64,000 nucleotides of DNA, from contig NC_087066.1 of NCBI RefSeq assembly GCF_963678635.1, positions 57,926,312 to 57,990,311 of the forward strand, written 5' to 3'. The DNA comes from Symsagittifera roscoffensis (lineage: Eukaryota; Xenacoelomorpha; Acoela; Convolutidae). A model generated the notes under the pieces. That model was not told where the DNA came from. It did no database searches and saw only the letters and a program-made list of their open reading frames with translations. This document shows, one piece after another, positions 1 through 10,547 of this stretch (positions within the stretch are counted from its first letter, which is position 1; each line of letters opens with the position of its first letter). A program made the translations under genes and the position numbers.

Positions 1-1776
1 TGGAACGGAAGAACGGTTCTCCGTCCCATTGCATACGGCAGCAAGGTCTTGAGTGATACAGAGATGAAATATGGCGCACCGAAAGCAGAAATGTTTGCAG
101 TAGTCACTTTCGTGGAAAAGTACCATGCATACTTGGGGAGCGCTCCCTTCAAGTTACGCGTGGAAAACAGAGAGTTATCCTGGTTGAAGACCTACTCGAT
201 GGATCAGAGTTATATTGGTAGATGGATAGTAAGATTGGATGGCTACCATATGATAATCGAACACAGGATGCGTGATAAACACCAGAATGCTGATAGCCTC
301 AGCAAGAAAACTAAATTCTATGAAAGATTGGAGCAGAAGCAAGCCAATCAGGCAGAAATAAAGGAGGGATTCTCGTTTCTGGACAAAGAAACCTATGAAG
401 CGCTTCCCTTAACGAGATGGTTGGACAAGTCTGGACATCCAATTCCAGGACACCCCGAGTTACCTGTAGAGAAAGCAGCCGAGATAAAGATCCTGTCCAA
501 GGAGGCGCCGGTCCCCTTGGATCTGTTGCTGCGCTCGAATCTGGTCCAGCAAGAACTCTCTCGCATGAAAATAAACAGCCTCTCATTATTGGATAAAACG
601 GTGCAGGTCACACCGCAAGTGATGCGGATGCTGGGTGGATTGTTAAAAAAAGAAGTGACCAGAGATGACCCCGAGTGGACAGCAGCAGTGGCATCGCTAA
701 CAGTCAGTGAGAAGGTGAAGATCATGCCGTCCAGACGACAACACGAAGAGAACGAGAGGGATTGTAGGACAATAGTTCAGCAACTAGTATCCTCAATACC
801 CCGCGAGATTTTGACCAGTACTTCTTACGGACGGAAAGAACAGGGAAGCAGTACGCGAAGGAAAACCGTCACCTTTGTGGACCAGGATAAAGAAGGTGAA
901 AAGATAGAACAAAACCTGCTGCAAGACTGTTTGTCCGGGGAGATGAACGATGAGAATGGCCAGCGAGTACAAGATCAACACCCGGGACAAGAAAGTTTGT
1001 CCGGGGAAACTGAGATAGATGAAAACGTTCCTGATGAGAAACAGGACCTGGAGAACAAGGTTTTGTTCGGGGAGTTCAGATGGATGCGAAGAAGGCACAG
1101 ACATGATCTGGAAGAACGTGCAGACTCCAGCACAAACTCTTCAACAGATGACAATTCCCGAAACTCAGGAATTGACACCTATTCAGACAGGAACTCGACC
1201 TCGGGATCAGAACTGTCCGAACTAGCAATCCACACACTACTAGTGGAAACTCGGGCAAGGGATCTGGACAGAGAGGTGTACCAGGATCCTGACAGTGATC
1301 GCTACCTTATACCAAGCGATAGAATCTTTGACAATGCAGCGGATGATTTGGAGACAATAGCGGTATCGAAACGTTCGATAAGTCTGTTGCCACAAAAAGA
1401 GGTGGTCAGGACTGATCTCCAGCCGTTCAAGCAAGAAACACAGCCGCTGGCGAAGATTTGGTGCGTTAAGATGGAAGAAGACACACACCAGCCCAATGAG
1501 CTGAATAGTCAGATGAGGGTCATCAAGACGTACTTGAAGGCGAGATACAGACTCTCGGATCTTCTCAGGGCGCAGAGAAATGATCGCATGACAAGCAACC
1601 TGAAAAGGTGGATCGAGAATGGTTCTCCGGATAAAGGGGACCTCGAGGAAGATAGTTATCGTATCCTGAGACAGTACTTCATGCAGAAGGAAGGGAGGTT
1701 ATATTTGAACAAGGACGGGATTTTGGCATGCAAGAGAAGAGAAGAAGACAAGTCCTATACAAGTATAACGCGATAG
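1..1776 (+). pseudogene. pol: RNase H end and RNase H-integrase connection
   Basis: The frame is open from base 1. The first 110 residues match Ty3-type RNase H: a segment like YGAPKAEMFAVVTFVEKY carrying the catalytic Glu, then HRMRDKHQNADSLSK with the last Asp. The usual Asp before the Trp-Leu motif reads Glu here (VENRELSWL) but Asp-Asn is recoverable in the right copy. A long connection follows, rich in charged and Ser residues. It holds three near-repeats of LSGE at about 931, 998 and 1,064. One base is missing near 1,750 compared with the right copy, so the frame leaves the integrase and stops at 1,774. Confidence 0.85.
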
Positions 1777-2850
1777 TGTTGCCGCAACTCTATCAGACAG
1801 TACTACTATTCAGGTCGCATGATCAGATGGGCCATCAGGGGATCGATAAAGTGTATCAGAGGATCCTGAAGCGCTTTGAGTAGCCTGGAATGAAAAAGGC
1901 ATGCTAGAAGTGGGTAACAGCATGTCTGTCATGCCAACAGGTCAATGATCCAAGGAAATTGCAATTTCCTTTACAATCGATGGAGTCGTCTGAATTCAAC
2001 GAGGTGGTACAGATAGATCACCAAAAGATATGCATGACAGACAGTGGTTATAATCAAGTCTTGGTCATGATAGATCACTTCACGAAGTATGCAGAGGCCA
2101 TGCCCTGCATAACTGCCTCGGCGGAAGAGACGTAAGACCACCTGATCAATACGTGGATAGCGAGACACGGTTGTCCGATGACGTTTCAATCGGATAATGG
2201 AACAGCTTTCGTAGGAGAGCTCACGAAAGAACTAATGAGACGCTCACAGTTTGCTCAAGCTCACTCTACGACATACCATCCCCAGACAAATGGCTTCGTG
2301 GAAAGGCAGAATAGAACGTTAGTGTCGATGCTGAGGGTATATTGTTCCAGGTACATGACCGATTGGGACAGATATCTTCCACAGGTGATGGGAGCTTACA
2401 ATAGCACACAGCATTCCACCACCGGGGCTAGTCCACGCATGATGCTAACTGGACACGAGAAGTCTTTACCCTTCACCTTTTTCTACCCAGAGTATGAGGG
2501 AAAGAAAACGTCTCCACAGGTCTATGTGAGGGATGTGATCAGACGTCAACAGGAGTTGAACGATTTATGCAGGCGAAATACTCAGCAAGCACAGGCAAGG
2601 CAGAGGAAAAAATTCGACAAGAAAGCAGCTGGTGCAAAAGCTTACAAGGTGGGAGATTACGTATGGGTATTTCAGAACGTTATACCACCGAAAGGAACGA
2701 AAAAGCTCCTAAAAAAGTGGAGGGGACCCTTCATGATTACAGAAGTGCACCAGGAGGGACGCTTTTAAAGACTGAGCACTAGCCGAGCCGCCCACTACGA
2801 GAACATTAAGCCACACAATCCATCGACAGAAGACTGGTGTATACCTGCAG
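1750..2850 (+). pseudogene. pol: integrase (H2C2 zinc domain, DDE core, GPY/F module)
   Basis: After the frameshift the second frame shows an H2C2 zinc-binding domain (RSHDQMGHQG ... CLSCQQ, about 1,815-1,940). The integrase core has Asp in QIDHQ, Asp in QSDNGTAF and Glu in FVERQNRT, the D,D-35-E set. It ends in a GPY/F module (KKWRGPFMITEVHQEGRF, about 2,717-2,770). Stops interrupt it near 1,880, 1,904, 2,133 and 2,766. The longest intact piece is 2,178-2,768 (196 residues), covering the second half of the core. This is the strand-transfer enzyme of the element, inactive in this copy. Confidence 0.9.
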
Positions 2851-3568
2851 TCATGGAAGAAGGGGATTATCTAATGATGGATCCTGCTTGTGAGGTCAAC
2901 GAAAAGGGCACCAGGGAGAAGAACGATGGAAATGAAGTCGTGGAGGAAGCAACGGATACACCGCTGGACCTGGATCCAAACGAGGTGATCGGAGCGGACG
3001 TGAAACCTTACCCTACGCAGAGGAGGATTGGCAGGATCACGAACCGATAGAGGTTCCCAAGAACTTGGAACCGGATCTTCCGTTCACGATACAGACTCGT
3101 CAGAAGGACGGGACAAGACCATGAAAGAAATATAATCATTATGGTGACGACTTTGTAGTGGATAGGATAGATCTGAAGAAGATAGTGGAAGAAGTAGTGG
3201 GTCTAGAAGAAATAACTGTGTCACAAGACATTGACATAGTCGATGATCACAACGATGAGTGGGTCGACGACCGGTCGAAACCCGAGGTAGAATTCGACGA
3301 CGAGCAACACCAGTCATATGAACAAGACTTGACAAACCTGCGCGTCTTTGAATGGCTGAACGAAATGACGTCGAACCCAGAGGAGACCAGCCTCACGATT
3401 CAGGACGTAGATCGTGAAAGCATGAAATACATCAAGACCGAACGAGATGATCCTTCCTGGGCTGCCCAGGAAGGACAACTACTCATTCCAGCTTCTAACC
3501 TCGACTTGATACCCGGTATGCGATCGACGGGGACGTCGATGGATATTTTTGTCCGGGAGTGGGAGTAG
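2851..3568 (+). pseudogene. pol: acidic C-terminal tail
   Basis: The frame continues after the GPY/F module as a very acidic tail with runs of Asp and Glu (for example DIVDDHNDEW). I see no chromodomain. One base is missing at about 3,003 compared with the right copy, so two overlapping frames (2,853-3,050 and 3,158-3,568) together represent one segment. A second one-base loss near 3,552 stops the frame at 3,566; the right copy reads through this point into the macro-like domain. The role is unknown; the tail links integrase to the macro-like domain. Confidence 0.7.
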
Positions 3569-4248
3569 GACTTACCCACACTGAAAAATTGATAATAAAA
3601 AAATTAAGAATAGCAAGAGAGACAGGAGACTTAGAAGCAGAAGCAGGCGAACAACCTAAGAAACCTGACATAGGGAGGGTAGTTGAGTCATATTTTAACT
3701 TACCAAATGATTATTCAAGTAACATAATGCTAACAGACAGTGATTTTATACTCACAAATAGAACATGTGCGATAGCAATCACAGCAGACATGAGTTTCAG
3801 GACAGCGTTAGCGGCAGATTTTAAGAGAGAATATAAAAACATAGAGTTCCTTTGGAAGCAACGACCAGGAGTACGGGGCGTAGCAGCCTTACCTCCGGCG
3901 GCGTCACAGATAACGGGAAAATATCTATGCTTCTTGGTAACGAGGGCGACGGAGAAGCAGCACGTGGACCCAGAGAACCTAGTCTTGTCCTTGACGAGGT
4001 TGAGGGACTTCCTCGTGGAAATTGACGTGAGGGAGCTCTCGCTTCCAGTGTACGATCCAAACAGAGGACGACTGCATCCTCGGGAATTGTACGCGCTTGT
4101 ACACGTGATATTCTCTGATACTAATATACAGGTATATTTACATAAAAAAATATTATTTAGGTATAGGCTGAGTGACGTGCGAGAGGGTGTTAGGCTAAAA
4201 ACTAAGTTGTATGTAATGGGTGATATGTGTGTTATGTTATGTTATTAA
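3559..4248 (+). pseudogene. Macro-like domain at the C-terminus of pol
   Basis: The 229-residue frame looks like a macro domain over residues 67-195. It has a hydrophobic strand followed by ITADMSFRTALAADFKREYK (like the SAD-x-x-x-G-x-A segment of the OARD1/TARG1 class), then GVAAL, a YLCFLVTR strand, ENLVLSLTRLRDFL, and a terminal helix-strand RELYALVHVIFSDTNIQVY. The family binds or removes ADP-ribose; whether this one does is inference, because the canonical Asn-Ala loop is not present. In the right copy it is continuous with pol, so it was probably the end of the polyprotein. The assignment is by pattern only. Confidence 0.6.
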
Positions 4249-4503
4249 GCTCTTGGGTAAGAAGGAGTTAGTGACCATGAACAACTGAATGACGATCTTA
4301 GGAATAGATCCAAAGTTTGGACTGTCCAATCTTAGGTCAAATTCCAAGATTTTAGAGACCGATTGATTTTAATAAATTTTAGGATAAATATCTCTTTATC
4401 TGAACTGTTTTTAAGTAAATTTTAACGATATCTGTTAAGGTGAAACTGACAAGTGTGATATTTGTGACCTTTGAATCAAATCGAATCGAACTTGAAGAAC
4501 AGA
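4249..4503 (+). other. Spacer between pol and the accessory coding region
   Basis: This AT-rich stretch has no open frame of note. It is conserved in the right copy (29,291-29,666 on the other strand), including a block around 4,300-4,400. That indicates it belongs to the element. It could hold a splice acceptor or an internal translation signal for the downstream ORF; nothing decisive is visible. Confidence 0.5.
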
Positions 4504-5113
4504 ATGGACAATTTCAACTTGGATGAATTGATGGACCTGGCAGAGGCATATGTAGGACCGATGATAGATGCGATCTATCGTCGGCTAATGGATCGAGACT
4601 TTGCTCTGGAGGACCCAGAGATAGTCATGTTGCTGACCGCCCTGATCAACATCTTGGGGCATGACAACCGTGGGGACCGCCCCACGGAAGTCCTGTTGAT
4701 GGCAGCATATGAAGATGAGAGGCAGGACCGAAATGCCTGAGGCCTCCTTGATCCTGACTAGTGTGAAACCGGAGTTGACGGTAGTAGGAACGCTGCGAAC
4801 AAGAACCTTCCTAGCACCCTTCGGCTCCGAGGAAATCAAAGTGGTCTATGGAGAAGAGGAAGATAGATCGGCCGGTACATTGATCATACCGAATTTTCTG
4901 GAAGGAACCGACTACGATAAGCAAGGACCCTCGAGCTCAAAGAAGGATATGTCAGAAGGAGACGACGTACAGGGAGGAAGCCGTCAAGCCGAAGAACTCA
5001 TGCAACAAGATGCAAGTCAAGCTGGTGGGGAAGACGACAGGCATCGACAGGAGGAGTATCCAGCCTGGATTTCAATATCTCCAGTGATCTTGAGAACAAC
5101 GCGGATACGTTGA
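4504..5113 (+). pseudogene. Accessory polyprotein, N-terminus fused to its middle by deletion
   Basis: The first ATG at 4,504 starts MDNFNLDELMDLAEAYVGP, matching the start at 29,290 in the right copy. After about 68 residues the sequence jumps, near 4,708, to a segment that lies at 16,330 in the right copy (RGRTEMPEASLILTS, frame of 4,709-5,113). The deletion joins two different frames, so this short fusion reads to 4,738 and stops. The later part is acidic and Ser-rich. One base lost near 5,041 and another near 5,115 move the frame into that of the next segment. No known domain is recognised here. Confidence 0.7.
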
Positions 5114-5168
5114 GACGACTGAGCCAGCGGATGAAGGCGTTTCGACACTGGAGCCTCCGTCAGCCTTT

Positions 5169-5756
5169 ATGGAAATGAAACGGAATTTGCCGGAGAGCAG
5201 CTCTCCTGGCAATTCAAGAAAAAACGAACAAAGAATCCTCATGGAATCACCTAGAAGGAGAAGAATAGAGGGCTCAGCCAGAGTACCTTTCTTGGGAACG
5301 TTGCCCAAAGAAGAGTGGGAAGTACATCACAGAGACCATGATAATAGGACGGGATGTAGATTGGACAGAGTGGCGTTCATGGAAGAAGTCTGGACAGTAG
5401 TTCAGAGCTATGGGACCCAGTCCATTCTAAAAACAGGTCTCAACCGACCCTTGATGCGGGAAGTCCTTGACAAGCTTGATGAGTGTGAAGGGAGATTGAG
5501 TGAGTTGTTGATTGACTCAGCCACTGATGAAAGTGAAGCGAATTCTCCCATCAAGATAACACCGCAGGACAAGGAAGGAGAGGTGGTGTATCTGCCAAGA
5601 ACCAGGAGAGGAACGATGCGATCGAAATTGGTGATTGATAAGATCAACGCGATGAAAATGAAGTTGGGCAGCAGAGTCATGCCGAGGAGAGTAGGAAAGA
5701 CGAAGGTGGATTCGGAGATATCGATGAAAGCTGTCAATTCAGCGAAAAGGAAATGA
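5169..5756 (+). pseudogene. Accessory polyprotein, central segment 1
   Basis: This is 195 residues in the frame that then runs, apart from stops, to 8,858. It has a basic and Ser-rich beginning, then a segment with EEEWEVHHRDHDNRTGCR-like composition and a helix-rich part (MREVLDKLDECEGRLSELL). The codon at 5,754 is TGA where the right copy has CGA, so this is a nonsense mutation and not a true end. The point MREV (about 5,455) is where the duplication junctions in the right copy fall. Family unknown. Confidence 0.75.
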
Positions 5757-5768
5757 GTCGAAGAGGTC

Positions 5769-6710
5769 ATGGATTTAGGACAAGGTGATTATCAATTGCC
5801 TGGCACAGATAAAATGTTGACTGATATAGCGATGGTGCCACCCATTGTCATGGCGGGAATAAAGTCAACAGGTTATAAATCCAAAAGGAGTGACCGCACT
5901 CTAACTGGAGCAACCTTAGAAATGGAAATACTCAGCCAATGTGGAGAGAGCACAATGAAAGACTTTAAGCCGTCTCCCATGAATCACGGAAAGGGAAGTG
6001 TCGCAGGACAACTAGTACCTGTGGAATATAACCGACTAACAGTTTCGGAGACTGCATCAATAGATGAACCCGCCGGTGGGTACATGGAGATGTTGGAGTA
6101 CAGAAACTCGGGCAGAGGACACTTAATGGCCCTGGAAGACGAGAAGGCCATGGAAGGTTATCTGGAGACGATGTTGCGAGGCACCACCCTCAAGCAGAAG
6201 GCGTACGGGACTCTAGCGTCGTCTGAGATACAGGCAGAAACGATGGAGCAGTTGGTGAGCCTTCCATGGAAAGCAGTGGTTTTACGGTACTTCGATGAAG
6301 AGATGAGGACTGCGCCAAGAATACACGCTCTCATGGCAGTACCTTACGTAAGAACAGAGTTACAACTGAGGTTCGCCTGGTGCATGATGGAACTGACTCG
6401 CGAAGAATATGATTCAGAAGAAAGGAAGAGGTCGAAAGAAGAGAAGGTTTTCCTTATGACGAACCTGAGGGATCTGATAATCCAAGAGGGAGCAGCGGTA
6501 GCGTGTGCGAAGCGGAGAGACGCTCTCTGTTTCATTCGATTCATGATAGAGCATATTTCAGTACCTGCATTGAACACTTGCGTTAAGATGCTGAGGGAAG
6601 GCGATGAGCAAGCGAAAGCCTTACTCTTGTTAGCGATGCTGGATATGCAGCAAAGCAAACCGATGAGGGTGAATATGAAGGAACCCGAGGAGTTAGAGCC
6701 CATGAGATAG
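5769..6710 (+). pseudogene. Accessory polyprotein, central segment 2
   Basis: This is 313 residues in the same frame as the previous segment. It is mostly alpha-helical in composition, with many Glu, Arg and Met residues and a repeated pattern of hydrophobic residues from about residue 110 onward. No motif of a known family is visible. The TAG at 6,708 replaces an AAG (Lys) seen in the right copy. The corresponding right-copy segment lies at 14,498-15,300. It may be structural, but that is a guess. Confidence 0.7.
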
Positions 6711-6764
6711 ATAGACGAAATCAGGAGATTCTCAAACAAGGAGCTGAGACTCACCAAAGAATCG

Positions 6765-8258
6765 ATGGGGGCACTGCCGAAATCCAGTGAGTACTGTGGA
6801 CCGATCAAGAAGAAGTCGTACAGCTACGTGTCCAGAATCATAGGGATAGCGTACAGCCCTTTCCTGAGTGAAGACATACGCGATTGCTTCTTCGATTATG
6901 AGCAGGCAGTGCTGCTAAGATTCTGGACGTCGAGAATTGTAACGATTAAGAGCGCTACCAATCCTCAGACCAAATTGGGACTGGTCTTGGAAGAAGAGGT
7001 GACTGCACCTTTCGTACCAAAATCCGACAAAAGAGTGGAGTTTGGGTTGGGACTCTCAGATGAATTACTAAGAACGAGCTTGATGGCAGTGTGGGAATTG
7101 ATGAGGCCATCATGGTGTCCTAGTCCCAACGCTGACTCGATATTACGGGCAACGCAAGACGTGCAGAGGGAGCTGAATGCATACTGCAACCTGCGTGACC
7201 TTAACATCATATATAATGTGATGATAACGGCCTCTAGGAGCAACGGTGAAGATAAAGTGGAGTTGCCTGGCTGGGGACCAGAAGACTGGGTCAAACCTGG
7301 TAGCTGTCTGGCGGAAGTCTGTGGACTAGAGGGTCACGTTTGTGGAAGTCTGGACTGTGTGAAGACCCTAGAGAAACAACACAAGCAATTGACGGTACTG
7401 TTTGGGAATGTCGCGATGAAAGCAAGAACGGAAACGGAACTGATAGCGGATTGTCATGGAGAAACCGAGGTGAATCTAGTGACTGCACTAGGGTTCTACA
7501 GCATGTTTAGTTCTTTAGAGTCACTATTGAATCTGGAACAGAGACATGAGATGGTCACTGCCATCAGTGTAGAAGTATTCCTAGGAGTTCTACAAACCGA
7601 GCAGAAATACATAGGAAAATGGAGGGAAGCGATCGAGGCGGAAATGAACATCAGACACAGTGAGACTTTTTGTAGACCATCAGGAGCACAATATTTGATG
7701 GGCTCGACATTGGTTCCAATGTGCAAGAGCAGATACCCGGTGCATTTTGTAGCTGTGGATGTAAAGAGTACGATAACGATCGTGGATCCAGCCTTCTCAG
7801 TACCAAAGTGTGTGAGACTAACGAGAATGTCCAAAAAATCTTACGAGTTGCTATGTAAAATGTTCTCAGCGGTTCCAGAGAGATTAAAGGAGGAGTTGGA
7901 ATCGATACTGGGAAGGAAGTTCATGGGATACGTAAGTGGGAACTTCGGTGACTTTGAAAGACAGAAACAGAGAGGATCAACTGTTACAGATTACAATACA
8001 GGAGACGAGAATGATGAAGTCCACCGAGTGATGATGGAAGTGGAACCATTACTGGAAGCTTTGGGAAAACGAAATTGGAGGAGCATCATGCTGACACATG
8101 ACGAGTTTCCCTGCCACTGCTTGTGGCAGACTTGGTGGTATCCCGAGCGTAGTAATCTGGTGTTGATCTGGGACTCTGGAGAGCTGCTCTCCATGGGTTT
8201 ACCAGACTCATCACAGCCCATAACAATAGTGATAGTGGGGGTTACGATGGCAATATGA
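6765..8258 (+). pseudogene. Accessory polyprotein, central segment 3 with a Cys cluster
   Basis: At 497 residues this is the longest intact part of the accessory region in the left copy. A Cys/His cluster (CLAEVCGLEGHVCGSLDC, about 7,297-7,350) could bind zinc. Further on are strand-rich stretches such as FVAVDVKSTITIVDPAFSV and a Cys-Trp rich end (CHCLWQTWWYPER, near 8,110). No catalytic pattern is recognised. The TGA at 8,256 replaces CGA of the right copy, so the frame originally continued into the next segment. Unassigned family. Confidence 0.75.
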
Positions 8259-8273
8259 TGGCTGGAAGCTCAT

Positions 8274-8858
8274 GTGAAAGAAAACAATAGACAAGAGGCA
8301 CCGACGAGAGAACAGTTGCGGAAATTGGATTGTCTAAAAGGTTTAGATCTTTTCGAGACCATGTGCAAGATTCTAAACATTCCGATGGAAGTGAAGAAGA
8401 TATGGGCAAGAAGACGATTGATGCCATGGTTTAGAGCTAACATGACTGCATGGTTGTACGAATATGCTAAGAAGCATATGTCGAAGCACGGCAGAGTGTA
8501 CAGTGAATATCAGCTGGACATTGGAGCAGGAGCTTTCAAGCGAGCTTTCGTGACTCATCGGAATGCAGTGACCACCGCTGTAAAGAGAATTTCCAGGACG
8601 AGTGAACGTAGTCGAAAGGAGAAGGAAGAGATGTTGAAGGAAGATTTGGAGAGAAATGTGACGTTGTGTCTCCACAACAGCTTCTGCAGGAACAGAGAAT
8701 CTAACGTGGATCCCCTACCTTGTTGCAAACAGAGGGTAGAAGAGCAGAAGTGTTGGAGGACTTCTTCCAACAGCGTCAGGATCGCTAATGATGTGTTGCA
8801 AGACACAGAAACTGAAAGTGCAGATTCAGTATCACACGAGGAAGAGATGGAACATTGA
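8274..8858 (+). pseudogene. Accessory polyprotein, C-terminal segment, Cys-rich
   Basis: These 194 residues continue the same frame after the nonsense codon. Basic helices (RRLMPWFRANMTAWLYEY, then KRISRTSERSRKEKEEML) lead to a Cys-rich part (CLHNSFC, then PLPCCKQRVEEQKCW), and the frame ends acidic at EEEMEH. The right copy ends at the same place with nearly the same residues (12,292), so this is the genuine C-terminus. A zinc-binding end is possible. The 3' UTR begins directly after it. Confidence 0.75.
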
Positions 8859-8904
8859 CGAATGGCCGAAAGAACAAGAGGCAAAAAGAGACAAAATTTA
8901 AAAA

Positions 8905-8930
8905 ATTTAGAAGTTTTAGAACTTCTAAAT
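8905..8930 (+). repeat. Perfect inverted repeat in the 3' UTR
   Basis: ATTTAGAAGT and ACTTCTAAAT form a perfect 10-bp stem with a 6-base loop, about 45 bases after the stop codon. The right copy has a degraded version near 12,219-12,245, so the stem is eroding there. Confidence 0.6.
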
Positions 8931-9371
8931 GACGAAAAAAGAAGAAAACAAAAGAGTGATGAAGAAAAAGTTAAAACTCAGAATTGTTTTATGTGTGTGA
9001 AAAAACTCAAGTGAGAAACTAAGCAACCAAGTTGTAATTGAAAGCTGAAACATTTAGTTGAGTTTTGAATTTGTTGCATTTATAAATTTGCATTTTGATT
9101 TTAGTTAAGTGGCTTTAGAGACACTTACTTACTATTTATTTAGAAAGGCTTGAGTGGAAGAGTATATTTAAATATTCCAGCCTGCATGACTGTTTTTAAT
9201 CAACTAGGAGAACTGATCACTTTGTGGTGATATGAAAGGCTTGGGTAATCTCTCGAAGAGGGAGATTGTTTCATTGTTCTTTCTAGCCACAGAGTTTCTT
9301 AGTTTTAATATTCAGGACAATAACAAGCGAGATTTCCGAAGGGAAGAAGCATAGTAGGATAATTTTAGTTT

Positions 9372-9402
9372 GTTGGTTGGCAGGACTGTCCTGCAAACCA
9401 AC
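9372..9402 (+). repeat. Conserved hairpin in the 3' UTR
   Basis: GCAGGA-CTG-TCCTGC forms a perfect 6-bp stem with a three-base loop, extended by GTTGG/CCAAC with a small bulge. The right copy keeps GCAGGA-CAG-TCCTGC near 11,752-11,766, with the loop base changed and both stem arms intact. Retention in two diverged copies suggests an RNA role, for example stability or packaging. Confidence 0.5.
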
Positions 9403-9670
9403 ATCTTTTATAAATCTAGGAGAAAAAGTTTTTTATCAGAACATTGACATTGGAAGTCGGAAAAGATGTTTTTATCTTAGGTCATATCCTCAATGTGCAG
9501 ATTAATGAAAGAATTTGAAGGCAATAGTGATGTAGTATGATGCCATTTATATTCTGCGGTGAGTCGATATGACGTGGATAAAAGTAATCTCGTGCATTTT
9601 GTAAATTCTGTTCGATGACACTGTACCGATTTTACGAACATTGCGAGATTCAATGAGGACATTGACCGGA

Positions 9671-9684
9671 CTGTCCGGGGAGTA
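9671..9684 (+). promoter_or_regulatory. Candidate polypurine tract next to the 3' LTR
   Basis: The G/A-rich run CCGGGGAGTA lies directly against the TG start of the LTR, where plus-strand DNA synthesis is primed in LTR elements. The right copy has the same bases (complement at 11,463-11,475). The tract is short and begins with pyrimidines, so the call is positional. Confidence 0.45.
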
Positions 9685-10096
9685 TGTGACATTCGACCAG
9701 AATGGACCAAAATGCACATTCAGCATATTCGAGTTTTTAACAGCGAACCTTCCGAATTGGCGATTTTGAAGGAATAAGAGCGTTATTGGCCAAACGGTGA
9801 AGGCTAGAATATTCCGGTGTTTCAAATTTTAAAATTTCGAAGTATGACGTCAAATTTCTGAGAAACGTCAGAAACGGCCATTTTGGCAGAAAACTGGAAG
9901 AACAACACAACAACATTAGTTGCGATAGCGAAAACAACGAAGATTGTGGTTAAAAAAACAACAACGAATTGCAGGAGTAGCAGAGACCGCTCCGAGTTGC
10001 AATTATTGTGTCGCTACAATAGTTGCAAGGCCGTTGCGAACAACGGTGAAGGGTGGAAAACCAGCCTTCCGGAAGGAGAATAAGAGCCTTATTTCC

Positions 10097-10114
10097 CCGG
10101 ATTCAGGAATCCGG
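10097..10114. promoter_or_regulatory. Palindrome CCGGATTC-NN-GAATCCGG in the LTR
   Basis: This perfect 8-bp inverted repeat with a 2-base spacer lies about 30 bases upstream of the TATA-like box. It is present in all four LTRs (also about 42,052 and 43,324, with one base changed near 11,025). The spacer changes while the arms stay. It could be a protein-binding site in U3. Confidence 0.5.
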
Positions 10115-10145
10115 AGGGGTCTCGGGACTGTAACTTTTATTAACT

Positions 10146-10153
10146 TATATAAA
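10146..10153 (+). promoter_or_regulatory. TATA-like box of the left LTR
   Basis: TATATAAA in transcript orientation, with the CCGG palindrome upstream and AATAAA about 150 bases downstream. This spacing fits U3-R-U5 of an LTR promoter, with U3 ending near 10,175. The right LTRs have weaker versions of this box. Confidence 0.5.
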
Positions 10154-10303
10154 CTTTTAGCTTCCCTACTATGTCCTGAGTTTAATTTAATTAACATTTG
10201 AATTTATTCTACTAAGATGAGAAGCTAGGAGTCGGGGAAAGGGTTGATCCATCTTCGATGGAGATGATGATTTTTATCTACTGAACAAAAACAATCATAA
10301 TTC

Positions 10304-10309
10304 AATAAA
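10304..10309 (+). terminator. Polyadenylation signal in the left LTR
   Basis: AATAAA in transcript orientation lies about 150 bases after the TATA-like box, a position that fits 3' end formation at the R/U5 border. Confidence 0.45.
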
Positions 10310-10547
10310 TAGTAGTAGCCCTGATTTTAGGAGTGACCTCGTGGTATGGGGATATACTGAGACCCAGCCATGAGCTCACTATTTCTGCATGTAATTAAGT
10401 TAATTTGAGTGTATTGACCGAAGCCGAAAGCAGTAACGCGAAAGCAGTAACGCATTTTGTCGACCCGATGTTAGAAAGACCACCAAAAGAACTGGCTTTC
10501 GTAGAGACGGTTAAAAGCATGTAAAGCTCTGTTTAGACGTTGGCCAG

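Larger units (their letters stand above)
8859..9684 (+). other. 3' untranslated region of the left copy
   Basis: This is non-coding and AT-rich, and is shared with 11,463-12,291 in reverse complement. It holds two hairpins (8,905-8,930 and 9,372-9,402) and ends in the G/A-rich run beside the LTR. No open frame above background is seen. Confidence 0.7.

Noticed and set aside
311-725. Minus-strand frames of 91 and 110 codons over pol
   Set aside because: They are shadows of the RNase H-integrase frame; the same shadows occur in the right copy on the other strand.
3559-4248. Env-like glycoprotein directly after integrase
   Set aside because: No signal peptide, no transmembrane segment and no Cys pattern; the macro-like pattern explains it better.
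5754-8258. Stop-codon readthrough or recoding to explain the in-frame stops of the accessory region
   Set aside because: The stops are at different places in the two copies, and the other copy has sense codons there; ordinary decay is sufficient.
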